A DNA stretch of 64,000 nucleotides from Hahella sp. HN01 (GTDB taxonomy: Bacteria; Pseudomonadota; Gammaproteobacteria; Pseudomonadales; Oleiphilaceae), in NCBI RefSeq assembly GCF_018986435.1, contig NZ_JAHMIN010000035.1:1-64000 (forward strand). The letters run 5' to 3'. The notes beneath the pieces are model-generated. The model was not told the DNA's origin. It did not search any database and saw only the letters and a program-made list of their open reading frames with translations. This document shows positions 33,069-42,061 of this stretch, one piece after another; the first letter of the stretch is position 1; every line of letters begins with the position of its first letter. A program made the position numbers and the translations under genes.

Positions 33069-34019
33069 ATGCTTGATGACTTGGCGTTATTCATAAAAGT
33101 GGCGGAACTTGGTAGTTTTTCTAAAGCGGCTGCGGCTGCCGGAGTTCCCGCGCCGACGTTAACGCGGCGGGTGCAGAAGCTGGAGGCCGAACTGGGATGT
33201 CAGTTATTGCATCGGTCCGCACGACGATTGCAACTGACTGCTGCGGGGCGAAAGGTATTTGATGAGTCGTACCTGCATCTGTCCAGCCTCGATAAACAAA
33301 TGGCGTTGATAAAAAAGGATATTTCGGCGGAAGAGGGCGAGGTCCGTGTGTTGGCCCCGGTGAACTTGGCCAATGGGCCGCTACGCCCTTTGTGGGGGGA
33401 CTTTATGTCCCGTTATCCCAATATTCAGCTGACTTTGCAGCTAAATAACAGGGTGGAAGATTTCACTGGTTCGCAAGCGGAGCTGGCGGTGCGCGTCGGA
33501 CCGCTCGCCAATTCCGCATTACGGCAAAGACTCCTTGGGTCGATCCGCACGGTACTGGTGGCGACGCCTGACGCCGCTGCGGAAATCGAGGCGCAAGGCG
33601 CAGAGTTAACCCCTTCAGAACTGGGGCGCTGGCCCTGGGTGGCTTCAATATCCGAGAGCATTCGCCGTCTGCGTCACCGCCATACAGGCGAGATGGTGAA
33701 TATCGACTGGCGTCCTCGCGCTCACATCAACGACCTGTCCCTGGCGATCGATATCCTGAAGACTTGCGGTGGGTGGATGTTATGTCCCGTTTCCCTGGTC
33801 TGGGAGGACCTGCAACGCGGCGACCTGCGACAGATACTGAGCGATTGGGAAGGGGCCAACAGGGAAGTGCATGTGGTATGGAACGACCGCAATATCCTGC
33901 TTAGACGCACCCAGCTGTTACTGGATTTCCTGACGGAAGAAACCAGACGCATACCGAGCTTGCTTGGTGAATTGCCTGCTGTATCAAAAGCCCGTAGATC
34001 GGGATTGGAGAGCAAATGA
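33069..34019 (+). CDS. LysR-family transcriptional regulator (CrgA-like)
   Basis: 316 residues. The N-terminal helix-turn-helix is LDDLALFIKVAELGSFSKAAAAAGVPAPTL with the following TRRVQKLEAELGCQLLHRSARRLQLT. The effector domain starts GEVRVLAPVNLANGPLRPLW. It diverges from the ABM/DUF2798/RidA operon, its likely target. The stop overlaps the next gene as ATGA. Confidence 0.92.
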   Translation: MLDDLALFIKVAELGSFSKAAAAAGVPAPTLTRRVQKLEAELGCQLLHRSARRLQLTAAGRKVFDESYLHLSSLDKQMALIKKDISAEEGEVRVLAPVNLANGPLRPLWGDFMSRYPNIQLTLQLNNRVEDFTGSQAELAVRVGPLANSALRQRLLGSIRTVLVATPDAAAEIEAQGAELTPSELGRWPWVASISESIRRLRHRHTGEMVNIDWRPRAHINDLSLAIDILKTCGGWMLCPVSLVWEDLQRGDLRQILSDWEGANREVHVVWNDRNILLRRTQLLLDFLTEETRRIPSLLGELPAVSKARRSGLESK

Positions 34020-34579
34020 GTAACTTTGAAATTATTGACGTCATCACTTCACCGATAGGCGAGGACTATTTCCCCGAGCATTTTTTAAGGGAAAGCCAAT
34101 ACATAAGACAGATTCAATATGCTTCCTCCCCCAAAGCAAGCAGTAATGCAATACAACATTACAGGGGAAGCGTAGATGCAAACTGGCATGGGTGGTTGGA
34201 AACTTATATCAGGCTTGTCGCCGAAGGACGTTTTCCCTATCTCTGGCCTTTGAGGCAGTACGGTCTGGGTTTTGATTTCGCTGGACAATTGGATGACTTC
34301 AAAGACGGCGCAAGTTTTTACTCTCTAGGTAGCGACCCCATTGGAGATTGGTTTGTTATGTCTATCGACACAGGATCTTGGGTCCATTTATGCGATCACC
34401 ATGTTTATACATTGTATGACGGTTGGGATACGCCGAACCACCTGTTGGCCTGGGCTTTGAGAGTGGTGTTGGGCGATGAGTACGAGATTACGGCTGACGA
34501 ACTTAGAAACCATTGGCGCACCAAGAAGCAACGTATAAACGAAGAGACGCTTGAAAGAATTATTGATGATTTGAGTTAG
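34016..34579 (+). CDS. Hypothetical protein, function unknown
   Basis: 187 residues overlapping the LysR stop by 4 nt (ATGA), so it is probably translated with it. No signal peptide or membrane helix. Rich in aromatic residues, with WHGWLETYIRLVAEGRFPYLWPLRQ, GDWFVMSIDTGSWVHLCDH and YTLYDGWDTPNHLLAWALRV. The codon use is more AT-rich than LysR. The middle vaguely recalls SUKH/Smi1-type immunity proteins, but I see no decisive motif and do not assign a family. Confidence 0.7.
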   Translation: MSNFEIIDVITSPIGEDYFPEHFLRESQYIRQIQYASSPKASSNAIQHYRGSVDANWHGWLETYIRLVAEGRFPYLWPLRQYGLGFDFAGQLDDFKDGASFYSLGSDPIGDWFVMSIDTGSWVHLCDHHVYTLYDGWDTPNHLLAWALRVVLGDEYEITADELRNHWRTKKQRINEETLERIIDDLS

Positions 34580-34676
34580 GCCGATAGGCTCTTTTTGTTT
34601 CTTTGAAAAGCTGAGAGGTATTGAGCGCTCGGGTTTCTGCCGCTATTTCAGATCAGTGTCTTGCCTCTTATGTTTA

Positions 34677-34701
34677 AGCCATGTCGCGTTACGACATGGC
34701 T
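34677..34701. terminator. Hairpin between convergent genes
   Basis: A perfect 10-bp stem AGCCATGTCG/CGACATGGCT with a 5-nt loop lies about 100 nt after the hypothetical gene and 16 nt beyond the end of the VOC gene. The flanking T-tracts are weak (TATATAA on the plus side, TTAAAC on the minus side). It probably ends transcription from both sides. Confidence 0.6.
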
Positions 34702-34716
34702 ATATAACTATTAATT

Positions 34717-35130
34717 TTACTTGTCCTCAGGCCCAACCCAGGCGTGAGGATTCCAGGCGATTTCCCACAGGTGGCCGTCAGGATCGGCGAAATAGCCGGA
34801 GTAGCCGCCCCAGAAGGTGTCTTCGGCGGGTTTGACCAGTTTGGCTCCGACCTCGACGGCCTGTTGGATCTGTGTATCCACTTCTTCCTTGGACGCCAGG
34901 TTATGGGCGAGGGTGACGCCTTTGAAGCCTGAACCGTTGTCAGGCACTGTCGCATCTTCCGCCAGCAAGTGACGAGGGTAAAGGCCCAGCCAGGTCCCGT
35001 TGAGGGTGAAAAACGCCACATTGGCGCTTTCCGTTGGCATCTTGGGCAGACCCAGGCCTTTCTCGTAGAAGTCCACGGAGCGCTGTAAATCCTCAACGCC
35101 CAGTGTGATCATGCTGATTCTTGGTTTCAT
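34717..35130 (-). CDS. VOC (glyoxalase/dioxygenase fold) family protein
   Basis: 137 residues with two beta-alpha-beta modules: ISMITLGVEDLQRSVDFYEKGLG at the start and FADPDGHLWEIAWNP near the end, where the His and Glu of DGHLWE are usual metal ligands. Substrate unknown. A second frame over the same region is open but shows no family pattern. Confidence 0.87.
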   Translation of the reverse strand: MKPRISMITLGVEDLQRSVDFYEKGLGLPKMPTESANVAFFTLNGTWLGLYPRHLLAEDATVPDNGSGFKGVTLAHNLASKEEVDTQIQQAVEVGAKLVKPAEDTFWGGYSGYFADPDGHLWEIAWNPHAWVGPEDK

Positions 35131-35166
35131 TGCGCCTCCATGTACATTGGGACTGAGCGAATCCGA

Positions 35167-35868
35167 TCAGGATTTCGCTGCGTCTTTCGGGGGGCGGCCT
35201 CGTTTCATCGGCCGGACAGGTCGGTCCACCAGATCTTCAATCTGATTGATGAAGCGGTCTCCGCCTAATACCAGTTCATTGAGTAATGTCTGCTCGATAT
35301 GCCGGCGTATCCAGGGCTCCATTTCGTACTGCATGAGATCCAGAAATGATTGCTGACGTTCTTCCGCATCATCCCCGAGATCGGTATACATGGGATGGTT
35401 ACGAATCAGGCCGAGTTCGTCTTCGCCCCTGGCGTGCGCATGATAGCTTGACCAGGGGTATTCCGATTCATTCGGCGCCAGGCCGCGAAACACGGCCAGG
35501 GAGTCGATATAGCGATAGCACGTCAGCATATAGCCGGAGGAATCAATCAGACTGGATTTATAACGGCCTTCCCACAGCGTGCCGCTACGGTGGTAGCGGT
35601 GATTCACATACTGCACGTAACGGCGTCCCAAAGACTGCATCATCTGAGGGATGCCGTTTTCAATGTGCGGCGTGACCAGCAAGTTGAACTCATTTTTCAG
35701 CAACACGTACGCATGCACGTAGCACTGATATTGTTCAGACGCCTTGCCCACGCATTCAAGGAAGTACAGATAATCCTCTTTATCAAAGAAGCAGGGGAGG
35801 CGATTGTGCCCCCGCTGCATGATAAGTTGTGGATGGCCGGTAAGATTAAATCGTGTTTTTCTCGCCAT
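35167..35868 (-). CDS. REP-associated (RAYT/IS200-type) transposase with lost HUH histidines
   Basis: 233 residues clearly of the Y1-transposase family: QRGHNRLPCFF, VHAYVLLKNEFNLLVTP, MMQSLGRRYVQYVNHRYHRSG, LWEGRYKSSL and a late YPWSSYHAHA. In active members the central motif is N-H-x-H-L-L; here residues 59-64 read NEFNLL, so both metal-binding histidines are replaced (Glu60, Asn62). Candidate tyrosines (Tyr84, Tyr87) remain. It should not cut DNA by the usual mechanism and may be a domesticated DNA-binding protein. It lies 25 nt after clpV on the same strand. Confidence 0.85.
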   Translation of the reverse strand: MARKTRFNLTGHPQLIMQRGHNRLPCFFDKEDYLYFLECVGKASEQYQCYVHAYVLLKNEFNLLVTPHIENGIPQMMQSLGRRYVQYVNHRYHRSGTLWEGRYKSSLIDSSGYMLTCYRYIDSLAVFRGLAPNESEYPWSSYHAHARGEDELGLIRNHPMYTDLGDDAEERQQSFLDLMQYEMEPWIRRHIEQTLLNELVLGGDRFINQIEDLVDRPVRPMKRGRPPKDAAKS

Positions 35869-35893
35869 GCGCGTCCAGTTGCACTCCTGTTAA

Positions 35894-38650
35894 TTATTCG
35901 GCTGCGTCCGCATCGGCATCCACGTCTGCGTCGACATCAGTATCCACCACCGCTTGCGGTTCCGCAGACGCTGCAGCCGCGGCGTCGGCATTGAACAGAT
36001 AACCGAAGTTACCTTCTTCCGTGGCGCTGATGTGGATATGCTCGATATGCTCCCCGTTCGCCAGTCTGCTCAGACATTCAGTGGACAGTTCAGGCAGCAC
36101 GGTGCGGTTCAGTATATGTTCGATATTACGCGCGCCGGTATCCACTTCCTGCGAACGGGCGACGATGTTAAGCAACACGTCTTCGTCGTAGGTGAATGCG
36201 GCGCCGTAGTGATTGCGTACTCTCCGCGCAATACGATCCATGTTGATACGACAGATTTTGAACAGATTCTCGTCGTCTAACGGATAATACGTAATAACGT
36301 TGGCGCGGCCCAAAAACGCGGGTTTGAAGTACTTCAGCAGCTCATGACGCATGCTGTCGAGCATGACATCCGGCTCGGGCTTCTCTTCAGACTGCGAGCA
36401 GATAGCGCGAATTGCTTCTTCGCCAGCGTTGGATGTCATGATGATGACGGTGTTCTTGAAGTCGATGTCGCGACCTTCGCCATCTTTGATGGTGCCCTTG
36501 TCGAACAGGTTGTAGAACACGTCCTGCACGCCCTGGTGAGCTTTCTCCATTTCGTCCAGCAGAATGACCGAATAGGGCTTCCGGCGAGCGGCTTCCGTCA
36601 ACACGCCGCCTTCGCCATAACCGACATATCCGGGAGGAGAGCCCAGCAGCATGGAAACTTTGTGCTCTTCTTTAAACTCGGACATGTTGATGACGGTCAG
36701 ATTCTGCTCGCCGCCGAACAGGGTGTCCGCCAGCGCCAGAGCGGTTTCGGTCTTACCTACGCCGGAGGGACCGACCATCAGGAAGACGCCGATGGGCTTG
36801 CGTGGGTCCGTCAGGCCTGCGCGGGAAGTACGGATCGCCTGGGCGACGGCTTCCAGGGCGTGGGATTGACCAATAACGCGTTTTTCCAACTGATCATGCA
36901 GATTCAGAATGCCGTTGATCTCGTCGCTCACCATTTTGCCGACTGGGATGCCGGTCCAGTTGGCGACAACTTCCGCCACAGCCTGGCCATCTACGTGAGG
37001 CATCATTAACGGCTGATCTCCCTGCGCGGACGCCAGGGCGGAGAACAGGTTCTTGAACTCCACCTGCAGTTCAGCGACTTCTTCGTCGCTCAGGCGGTCG
37101 CCGGCGTCTTCAGCGCCTTTCTTGGCCTGGAAGTCTTGCTCCAGCTTGGTGCGCACATCCAGGATTTTGGCGATCAGGTCTTTTTCTTTCTCCCACTGTT
37201 CGGTTTGCGCGGCGAGAGAAGCTTCTAATGCGGCTTTTTCTTCGGTAAGCAGGTCCAGCGTCTCGTGATATTCGCCGGAAGAGATATTTTCCTGAGAAAT
37301 CAGGTCGAGGTTGGTGTCGATCTGTTGAATGCGACGACGGGTGTCCTCAATCAAAGACGGCGTAGCGCTTTGGCTCAGGGATACGCGAGCGCAGGCGGTG
37401 TCGAGCAGACTCACGCCTTTGTCCGGCAACTGACGGCCTGGAATGTAACGTGCGGACAGTTTCACCGCCTGGACAATAGCGTCATCAGAGATGCGCACAT
37501 TGTGGTGTATCGCCAGGATTTTTGAGATGCCGCGCAGCATGTCGATCGCGACGGCTTCAGACGGCTCTTCCACTTTCACCACCTGGAAGCGGCGGGTCAG
37601 CGCAGGGTCGCGTTCGAAATATTTCTTGTATTCCGCCCAAGTGGTGGCGGCGATGGTGCGCAGTTCGCCGCGCGCCAGCGCAGGCTTGAGCAGGTTGGCG
37701 GCGTCGCCTTGGCCTTCTTTACCGCCCGCGCCGATCATGGTGTGCGCCTCATCGATAAACATGATGATGGGCACAGGAGACGCTTTGACTTCCTCAATAA
37801 CGGATTTCAGACGCTGCTCGAATTCGCCTTTCATGCTGGCGCCGGCTTGCAACAAACCAAGATCCAGAACATGGATGTGTACGCCCTGCAGAGGCTCCGG
37901 TACGTCTTTTTGCGCGATGCGCAGCGCCAGACCTTCAACGACGGCAGTTTTACCAACGCCGGCTTCACCGGTCAGGATGGGGTTGTTCTGACGGCGACGG
38001 GTCAGAATGTCGATACACTGACGAATTTCCGGATCGCGACCCAATACAGGATCGATTTCGTTGTTCAGTGCTCTTTCGGTCAGGTTGACAGTATATTTCT
38101 GCAACGCGCCGCCTTGCGCTGTTGGCGCGGCTGGAGCGCCGCCCGCAGCGGCTTTCAGGTAGGCGCGGCTCTCGGAAGACTGTCCGGTGACGGCTTTCAC
38201 CGCCGGCAATACTTTCTCCAGGGAGATTTCCTGCAGGGTTTTGACTGAGCTCAGCAGCTGGTTACGCATAGTGTTGTGCGACATGATCGCCGCGAACAGA
38301 TGCGCGGAGCTGATGAAGTTTACGCCCATCTCCACTGACGCCAGCAGCCAGCCGGCTTTTAGCGCATCCACCACCAATGGTGAAAAGGGCACCATATCCC
38401 GGGGATTGTCGCGGTGGAATTTGCCTACGGTCTGGCTCAGTTCTCTGCTGATTTTGCCGATGTCGACGCCCAGCTGTTCAAGCACTCGGTCCAGGTCGCT
38501 GTCGCTTTGCTCCAGCACCTTCAGCAGCACATGTTCGATTTCCAGTGAGCTGTGACGTTCCTGTTGGGCCAGACGCAGGCCATCTTCCAGCGATTTGCGT
38601 ACGACGGAAGTGGTGGGTTCAATGAGTTGGCGTAAGTTTAACTCAATCAT
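35894..38650 (-). CDS. clpV: T6SS ATPase ClpV (TssH)
   Basis: 918 residues. A Clp N-domain (about 1-150) is followed by two AAA+ modules: Walker A GEAGVGKTAVVEG at 228-240 with Walker B IIMFIDEAHTM, and Walker A GPSGVGKTETAL near 625 with ILLDEMEKAH, with a coiled middle domain between. It disassembles the contracted TssB/TssC sheath for reuse. The C-terminus is unusual: about 30 Ala/Asp/Val-rich residues ending in a repeated Asp-Ala/Asp-Val acidic tail. It overlaps tssG by 4 nt and ends the tss gene run. Confidence 0.95.
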   Translation of the reverse strand: MIELNLRQLIEPTTSVVRKSLEDGLRLAQQERHSSLEIEHVLLKVLEQSDSDLDRVLEQLGVDIGKISRELSQTVGKFHRDNPRDMVPFSPLVVDALKAGWLLASVEMGVNFISSAHLFAAIMSHNTMRNQLLSSVKTLQEISLEKVLPAVKAVTGQSSESRAYLKAAAGGAPAAPTAQGGALQKYTVNLTERALNNEIDPVLGRDPEIRQCIDILTRRRQNNPILTGEAGVGKTAVVEGLALRIAQKDVPEPLQGVHIHVLDLGLLQAGASMKGEFEQRLKSVIEEVKASPVPIIMFIDEAHTMIGAGGKEGQGDAANLLKPALARGELRTIAATTWAEYKKYFERDPALTRRFQVVKVEEPSEAVAIDMLRGISKILAIHHNVRISDDAIVQAVKLSARYIPGRQLPDKGVSLLDTACARVSLSQSATPSLIEDTRRRIQQIDTNLDLISQENISSGEYHETLDLLTEEKAALEASLAAQTEQWEKEKDLIAKILDVRTKLEQDFQAKKGAEDAGDRLSDEEVAELQVEFKNLFSALASAQGDQPLMMPHVDGQAVAEVVANWTGIPVGKMVSDEINGILNLHDQLEKRVIGQSHALEAVAQAIRTSRAGLTDPRKPIGVFLMVGPSGVGKTETALALADTLFGGEQNLTVINMSEFKEEHKVSMLLGSPPGYVGYGEGGVLTEAARRKPYSVILLDEMEKAHQGVQDVFYNLFDKGTIKDGEGRDIDFKNTVIIMTSNAGEEAIRAICSQSEEKPEPDVMLDSMRHELLKYFKPAFLGRANVITYYPLDDENLFKICRINMDRIARRVRNHYGAAFTYDEDVLLNIVARSQEVDTGARNIEHILNRTVLPELSTECLSRLANGEHIEHIHISATEEGNFGYLFNADAAAAASAEPQAVVDTDVDADVDADADAAE

Positions 38651-39768
38651 AAGGTTTCCCTTTTCTTTTGTAGTCTTTCTATAGTTCGCTGCATTGCGTG
38701 CCGGGATACAGACACGGTAATGAACCGATCTTGTTGTCGTGTTGAAAACAGTTTTGAGTTCCAGCCCAGCAACGGCGGCGCCGTCGGGTGCGCAAGCTGG
38801 CTGTTTGGCAGTCGGTCCTGCCGGACTTTAAGCGATAAGTCAAAGTCTAGAGCAACCCCCGCCATAGTTCGAATCAGCTTGTACATGGCTCCCAGGATTT
38901 CCGTGCCGGAAACGATGGACAGGAAACGTGGGTAGTCGATGTCGTCGAAGTGTACGGTGAAACGGTTCTGCACCGACCAGGTCTTCTCACCCAGAATGGC
39001 CTGCTGTCCCAGACAGTGATTCACGCCGGGGAAGCGGCTGCCGCCCAGGCGGGTTTGCACGTCGTCCGGCATGCGCCGCCATTGTCCGCGGAAGTGCAGG
39101 ATGCTCACCTTGAGGCCAAAATGCTGTCGGATGGCTTGCGACAGGGCCTCAGCGGAACACACGCCGCGGCTCATCAGTCCGGCGACGTTGAAGATATCGC
39201 CGGACGATTGATAGAACTTGGCGCTGCGCATGCTGGCCAGGCCCATCAGTCCTTTGATCATCTCCGCATGCCGGTCGCGGTTGTATTTGGGGTCAAGCTG
39301 GTGGTTGGCCTCAAAAGTCAGCGGAATGCGGTACTTTTTCCAGGAGCGATAAAACAGCGACAGGGTGCGGTGGTCCAATAAGTCGAAGAAGTGCTTCATC
39401 GACTTATCTTTCTGCCGCAGACGCTGCAGAATCAGGTCGCGATAATGGAACGGCAGTACGCCGCGCGAGCCGACCAGTCCCCAGAAATTCACAGACATCG
39501 CCCACTGATCGCGAGACGCCAGCGACTTATCGCCGCCGCGGGTGATCTTGTCTACAGCGCCTCCTTCGAAGCCCATGCTGGGATTCACGACGAAGCGCAC
39601 GGGCTCGTTCCTGGGCGGGTAAAATCCCCCCAGAGGAGTGCGAGGTCGCGCATCCTGTGGATCGAAATGCTCCAGCAGACGCACCAGCTGGAAAAAATCG
39701 AACCGCCAGGGGTCCTGCTGCAGCCGTTTGGTTAGATGAGAGGCTGGGAGCCGATTCTCGGTGGCCAT
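38647..39768 (-). CDS. tssG: T6SS baseplate protein TssG
   Basis: 373 residues, starting LPASHLTKRLQQDPWRFDFFQLVRLLE, the usual TssG opening (ImpH/VasB family), with FVVNPSMGF, GLVGSRGVLPFHYRDLI and a C-terminal LGWNSKL. With TssE, TssF and TssK it forms the baseplate wedge. Its start lies inside tssF (37-nt overlap) and its stop overlaps clpV, so expression is coupled. Confidence 0.94.
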   Translation of the reverse strand: MATENRLPASHLTKRLQQDPWRFDFFQLVRLLEHFDPQDARPRTPLGGFYPPRNEPVRFVVNPSMGFEGGAVDKITRGGDKSLASRDQWAMSVNFWGLVGSRGVLPFHYRDLILQRLRQKDKSMKHFFDLLDHRTLSLFYRSWKKYRIPLTFEANHQLDPKYNRDRHAEMIKGLMGLASMRSAKFYQSSGDIFNVAGLMSRGVCSAEALSQAIRQHFGLKVSILHFRGQWRRMPDDVQTRLGGSRFPGVNHCLGQQAILGEKTWSVQNRFTVHFDDIDYPRFLSIVSGTEILGAMYKLIRTMAGVALDFDLSLKVRQDRLPNSQLAHPTAPPLLGWNSKLFSTRQQDRFITVSVSRHAMQRTIERLQKKRETL

Positions 39769-41561
39769 TTCTTGAGAATATCCTGTCGCCCTTTGATTCG
39801 GGCAATTAATCGGGTGAACGCGTTAATCGAACAATACATGGCGAAGAACCTTTCCAGTATCGAGGCGAACAGGAAGGTGCTGTTGCCTGACATCAGGTTG
39901 TCGTCAAAGGTGACTTCGATTTCCACCCCACGGCACACGGTGGTTTTGCCGCCGATTGTGATCGGCGCCGTCATCGGCCGGGTCTGTACGTTGACCACGG
40001 CGGCGATGATCGCCCTTGAGGCCGCGCTGTCCTGAAAATCATATAGCGCCAAAATTTCTTTAAGTACGTCAATGGCTTCCGGACTATCGAGCGATAAATA
40101 GTTTAATGTCAGATGCGACACAAGACGCCAGCGCGCGCCATCCCGTAATGGTGGCCGTACGGTGGGCGTCAGGTGCGTCAAAGAGTCGATGCCGCGCAAG
40201 GAAACGCCTACGTCCAGGCAGGTGAAGCGAGGCTGTCCGCCGCCGAAGGGCAGTTTCTCAGGCGTATTGCGATTGAAGCACATTACGTCGACGGTCAGGG
40301 TCTCGTCGGACAAATTCGCTGGCGCGTAATTCAGGTCCACGAGAGATATTTCCAGCTCGCTGCCGGGTTCGTTGCCAAGCTCGCCGCCAATTTTAGGGTA
40401 GCGCTGGGCGTGCCAGAAAAGCTGGGTTTCTCGACCGATATCAAAGTGACTTAAGCCATAAAAGGGCTTGTATTCCTTTTTCTTGCCATCGCCGGTTAAA
40501 CCTTGGACGCGATCAATGGAATATACTTCATAGTTATCCGGGAAACGCGCGTCGGGAATAATCGGATAGCTGTACTGATCATGCTCGATATCAATGGGCT
40601 CGGCGCGATGTTTGAAAAGATTGATGATCGGCGTGCAACCCAGGGCGAAATTGCTGGCTTCCAGATTGCGTTCCAGCTCCGCATGGGATTTGTTCAGATA
40701 GAAATACAAATCCAGGTTGGGGCCGAATTTCTCATTCAAGCGTTCGCCAAGGCCGGTCAGGTCGACGAACAGGAATTTTTCCGGGAACACCATGTATTCG
40801 GTAAGCAGGCGATAACCCGGGAAGGATTGCGGCGGCGTTGGAATCAGCGCCTCTTCCTCGGCAAATCCGACCGGCTGCAGACAACTGCTGTGCAGGAACA
40901 TCGGGTTGACGTCGTCAGCGCCTTTGGACGCGACGATCTGCACGCAGTGATTCATCAGCAGCTCATAGAGTGAATAGGCGTATTGCGACTGGCCGCGCAG
41001 GAAAAAGCGGAGTTTATCCAGCGGCAGTTGCCCTAAATCGATTTCCGGCGCGAAACCTTCCAGGCGAACGTGAATCACCGCGGAAGCGCCTTGCACGGTT
41101 TGCGACCCGGGAGCAATGAAAGGGCGCTCTTTGAGGCTCGCTTTAGTGACTTCGATCGGAAGCAGATCCAGGTCGTAACCGGTGCTGAATCGACACACTT
41201 TATTCTGGAATACGTCGCTCTCCAGGCGTGAATGGCGCGCGACATGTAAGGGGCCATCCAGATCTTTCGCCGCTCTGAACTGCACTACCGCCATAGAGGG
41301 TATCGGGCGCAAATAGTGTGGATAGAGTTGGTCAAGCAGGGCGTCGGAAAGTTCGGAGAAATCATCCTCCAAACGATACTGAATACGGGCGTTCAAATAC
41401 GCGACGCCTTCCAGCAGGCGCGAAACGTGTGGGTCTTCCACCACGTCGCCGGAAATGCGCAACCGACCGGCGATCTTGGGATGTACGCGGGCGAACTCCG
41501 CGCCGGACTGGCGCAGGTAGGCCAGTTCCTTCTCGTAATAGGGTAATAATTCGTCGCTCAT
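39732..41561 (-). CDS. tssF: T6SS baseplate protein TssF
   Basis: 609 residues. It begins LPYYEKELAYLRQSGAEFAR, the hallmark TssF (ImpG/VasA) start, followed by HPKIAGRLRI and LIQYRLEDDFSELSDALLDQLYPHYLRP-like wording, and later the SCLQPVGF and LFKHRAEPI motifs. It is the main wedge protein of the baseplate. Overlaps tssE by one base and tssG by 37 nt. Confidence 0.95.
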   Translation of the reverse strand: MSDELLPYYEKELAYLRQSGAEFARVHPKIAGRLRISGDVVEDPHVSRLLEGVAYLNARIQYRLEDDFSELSDALLDQLYPHYLRPIPSMAVVQFRAAKDLDGPLHVARHSRLESDVFQNKVCRFSTGYDLDLLPIEVTKASLKERPFIAPGSQTVQGASAVIHVRLEGFAPEIDLGQLPLDKLRFFLRGQSQYAYSLYELLMNHCVQIVASKGADDVNPMFLHSSCLQPVGFAEEEALIPTPPQSFPGYRLLTEYMVFPEKFLFVDLTGLGERLNEKFGPNLDLYFYLNKSHAELERNLEASNFALGCTPIINLFKHRAEPIDIEHDQYSYPIIPDARFPDNYEVYSIDRVQGLTGDGKKKEYKPFYGLSHFDIGRETQLFWHAQRYPKIGGELGNEPGSELEISLVDLNYAPANLSDETLTVDVMCFNRNTPEKLPFGGGQPRFTCLDVGVSLRGIDSLTHLTPTVRPPLRDGARWRLVSHLTLNYLSLDSPEAIDVLKEILALYDFQDSAASRAIIAAVVNVQTRPMTAPITIGGKTTVCRGVEIEVTFDDNLMSGNSTFLFASILERFFAMYCSINAFTRLIARIKGRQDILKKWPPRIGSQPLI

Positions 41562-42052
41562 TAACGCGCCTCCTGAACGTTGACGATAGCCGAAATCGGC
41601 TCCAGGGAGGAATCAAAGGAGATTTCTTCGGGAGCAGGTTCGGCGAACAACACCGCCTCGATGCGGAAATGCAAGGTGGCGCCTTCCGCCCAGTCCTCAT
41701 CCAGGGTTATGACCCTGACAGACTTAAAGCGGGGCTCAAACATGGCGATATGTTGTTCCACTGTGCGGCAGAACTGACTTTTACCTTCCGCACTAAGGAA
41801 GTTGATAGTGTGCAGGTCGGGCAGACCGTAATTGATCAGCGACTCGTCCAGCTGACGCAGATTGTCGGATGCGGAGATAGGGCGATAGCGCGTGTTGAGG
41901 AGGTCCTCAAGATCGCGGCGCACGGATTCGCGGAGCTCGTTGAGCACCTGATGGCGATTTTTTTCCGGTTCAACTTTCAGGTCCGGCCTCTCATCTATCA
42001 GCCGGTCCAGCACCGAAGGGCGCAGTTTTTGGCTCTTACTTATTTTCGTCAT
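41561..42052 (-). CDS. tssE: T6SS baseplate protein TssE (gp25-like)
   Basis: 163 residues. The N-terminal part has SVLDRLIDERPD, then SVRRDLEDLLNTRYR, the gp25-type motif (usually E-F-E-x-L-L-N-T) that contacts sheath and wedge, and NYGLPDLHTINF. It is the lysozyme-fold baseplate component that seeds sheath assembly. It starts 9 nt after the second tssC-like gene. Confidence 0.94.
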   Translation of the reverse strand: MTKISKSQKLRPSVLDRLIDERPDLKVEPEKNRHQVLNELRESVRRDLEDLLNTRYRPISASDNLRQLDESLINYGLPDLHTINFLSAEGKSQFCRTVEQHIAMFEPRFKSVRVITLDEDWAEGATLHFRIEAVLFAEPAPEEISFDSSLEPISAIVNVQEAR

Positions 42053-42061
42053 CCGAATCCC

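Noticed and set aside
34689-35096. Alternative 135-codon frame over the VOC gene
   Set aside because: The overlapping frame 34717-35130 has clear VOC motifs; this one has none.
36344-37009. Long plus-strand frame inside clpV (also 37265-38248)
   Set aside because: Antisense shadow of ClpV; the protein has no recognisable pattern and clpV is certain.
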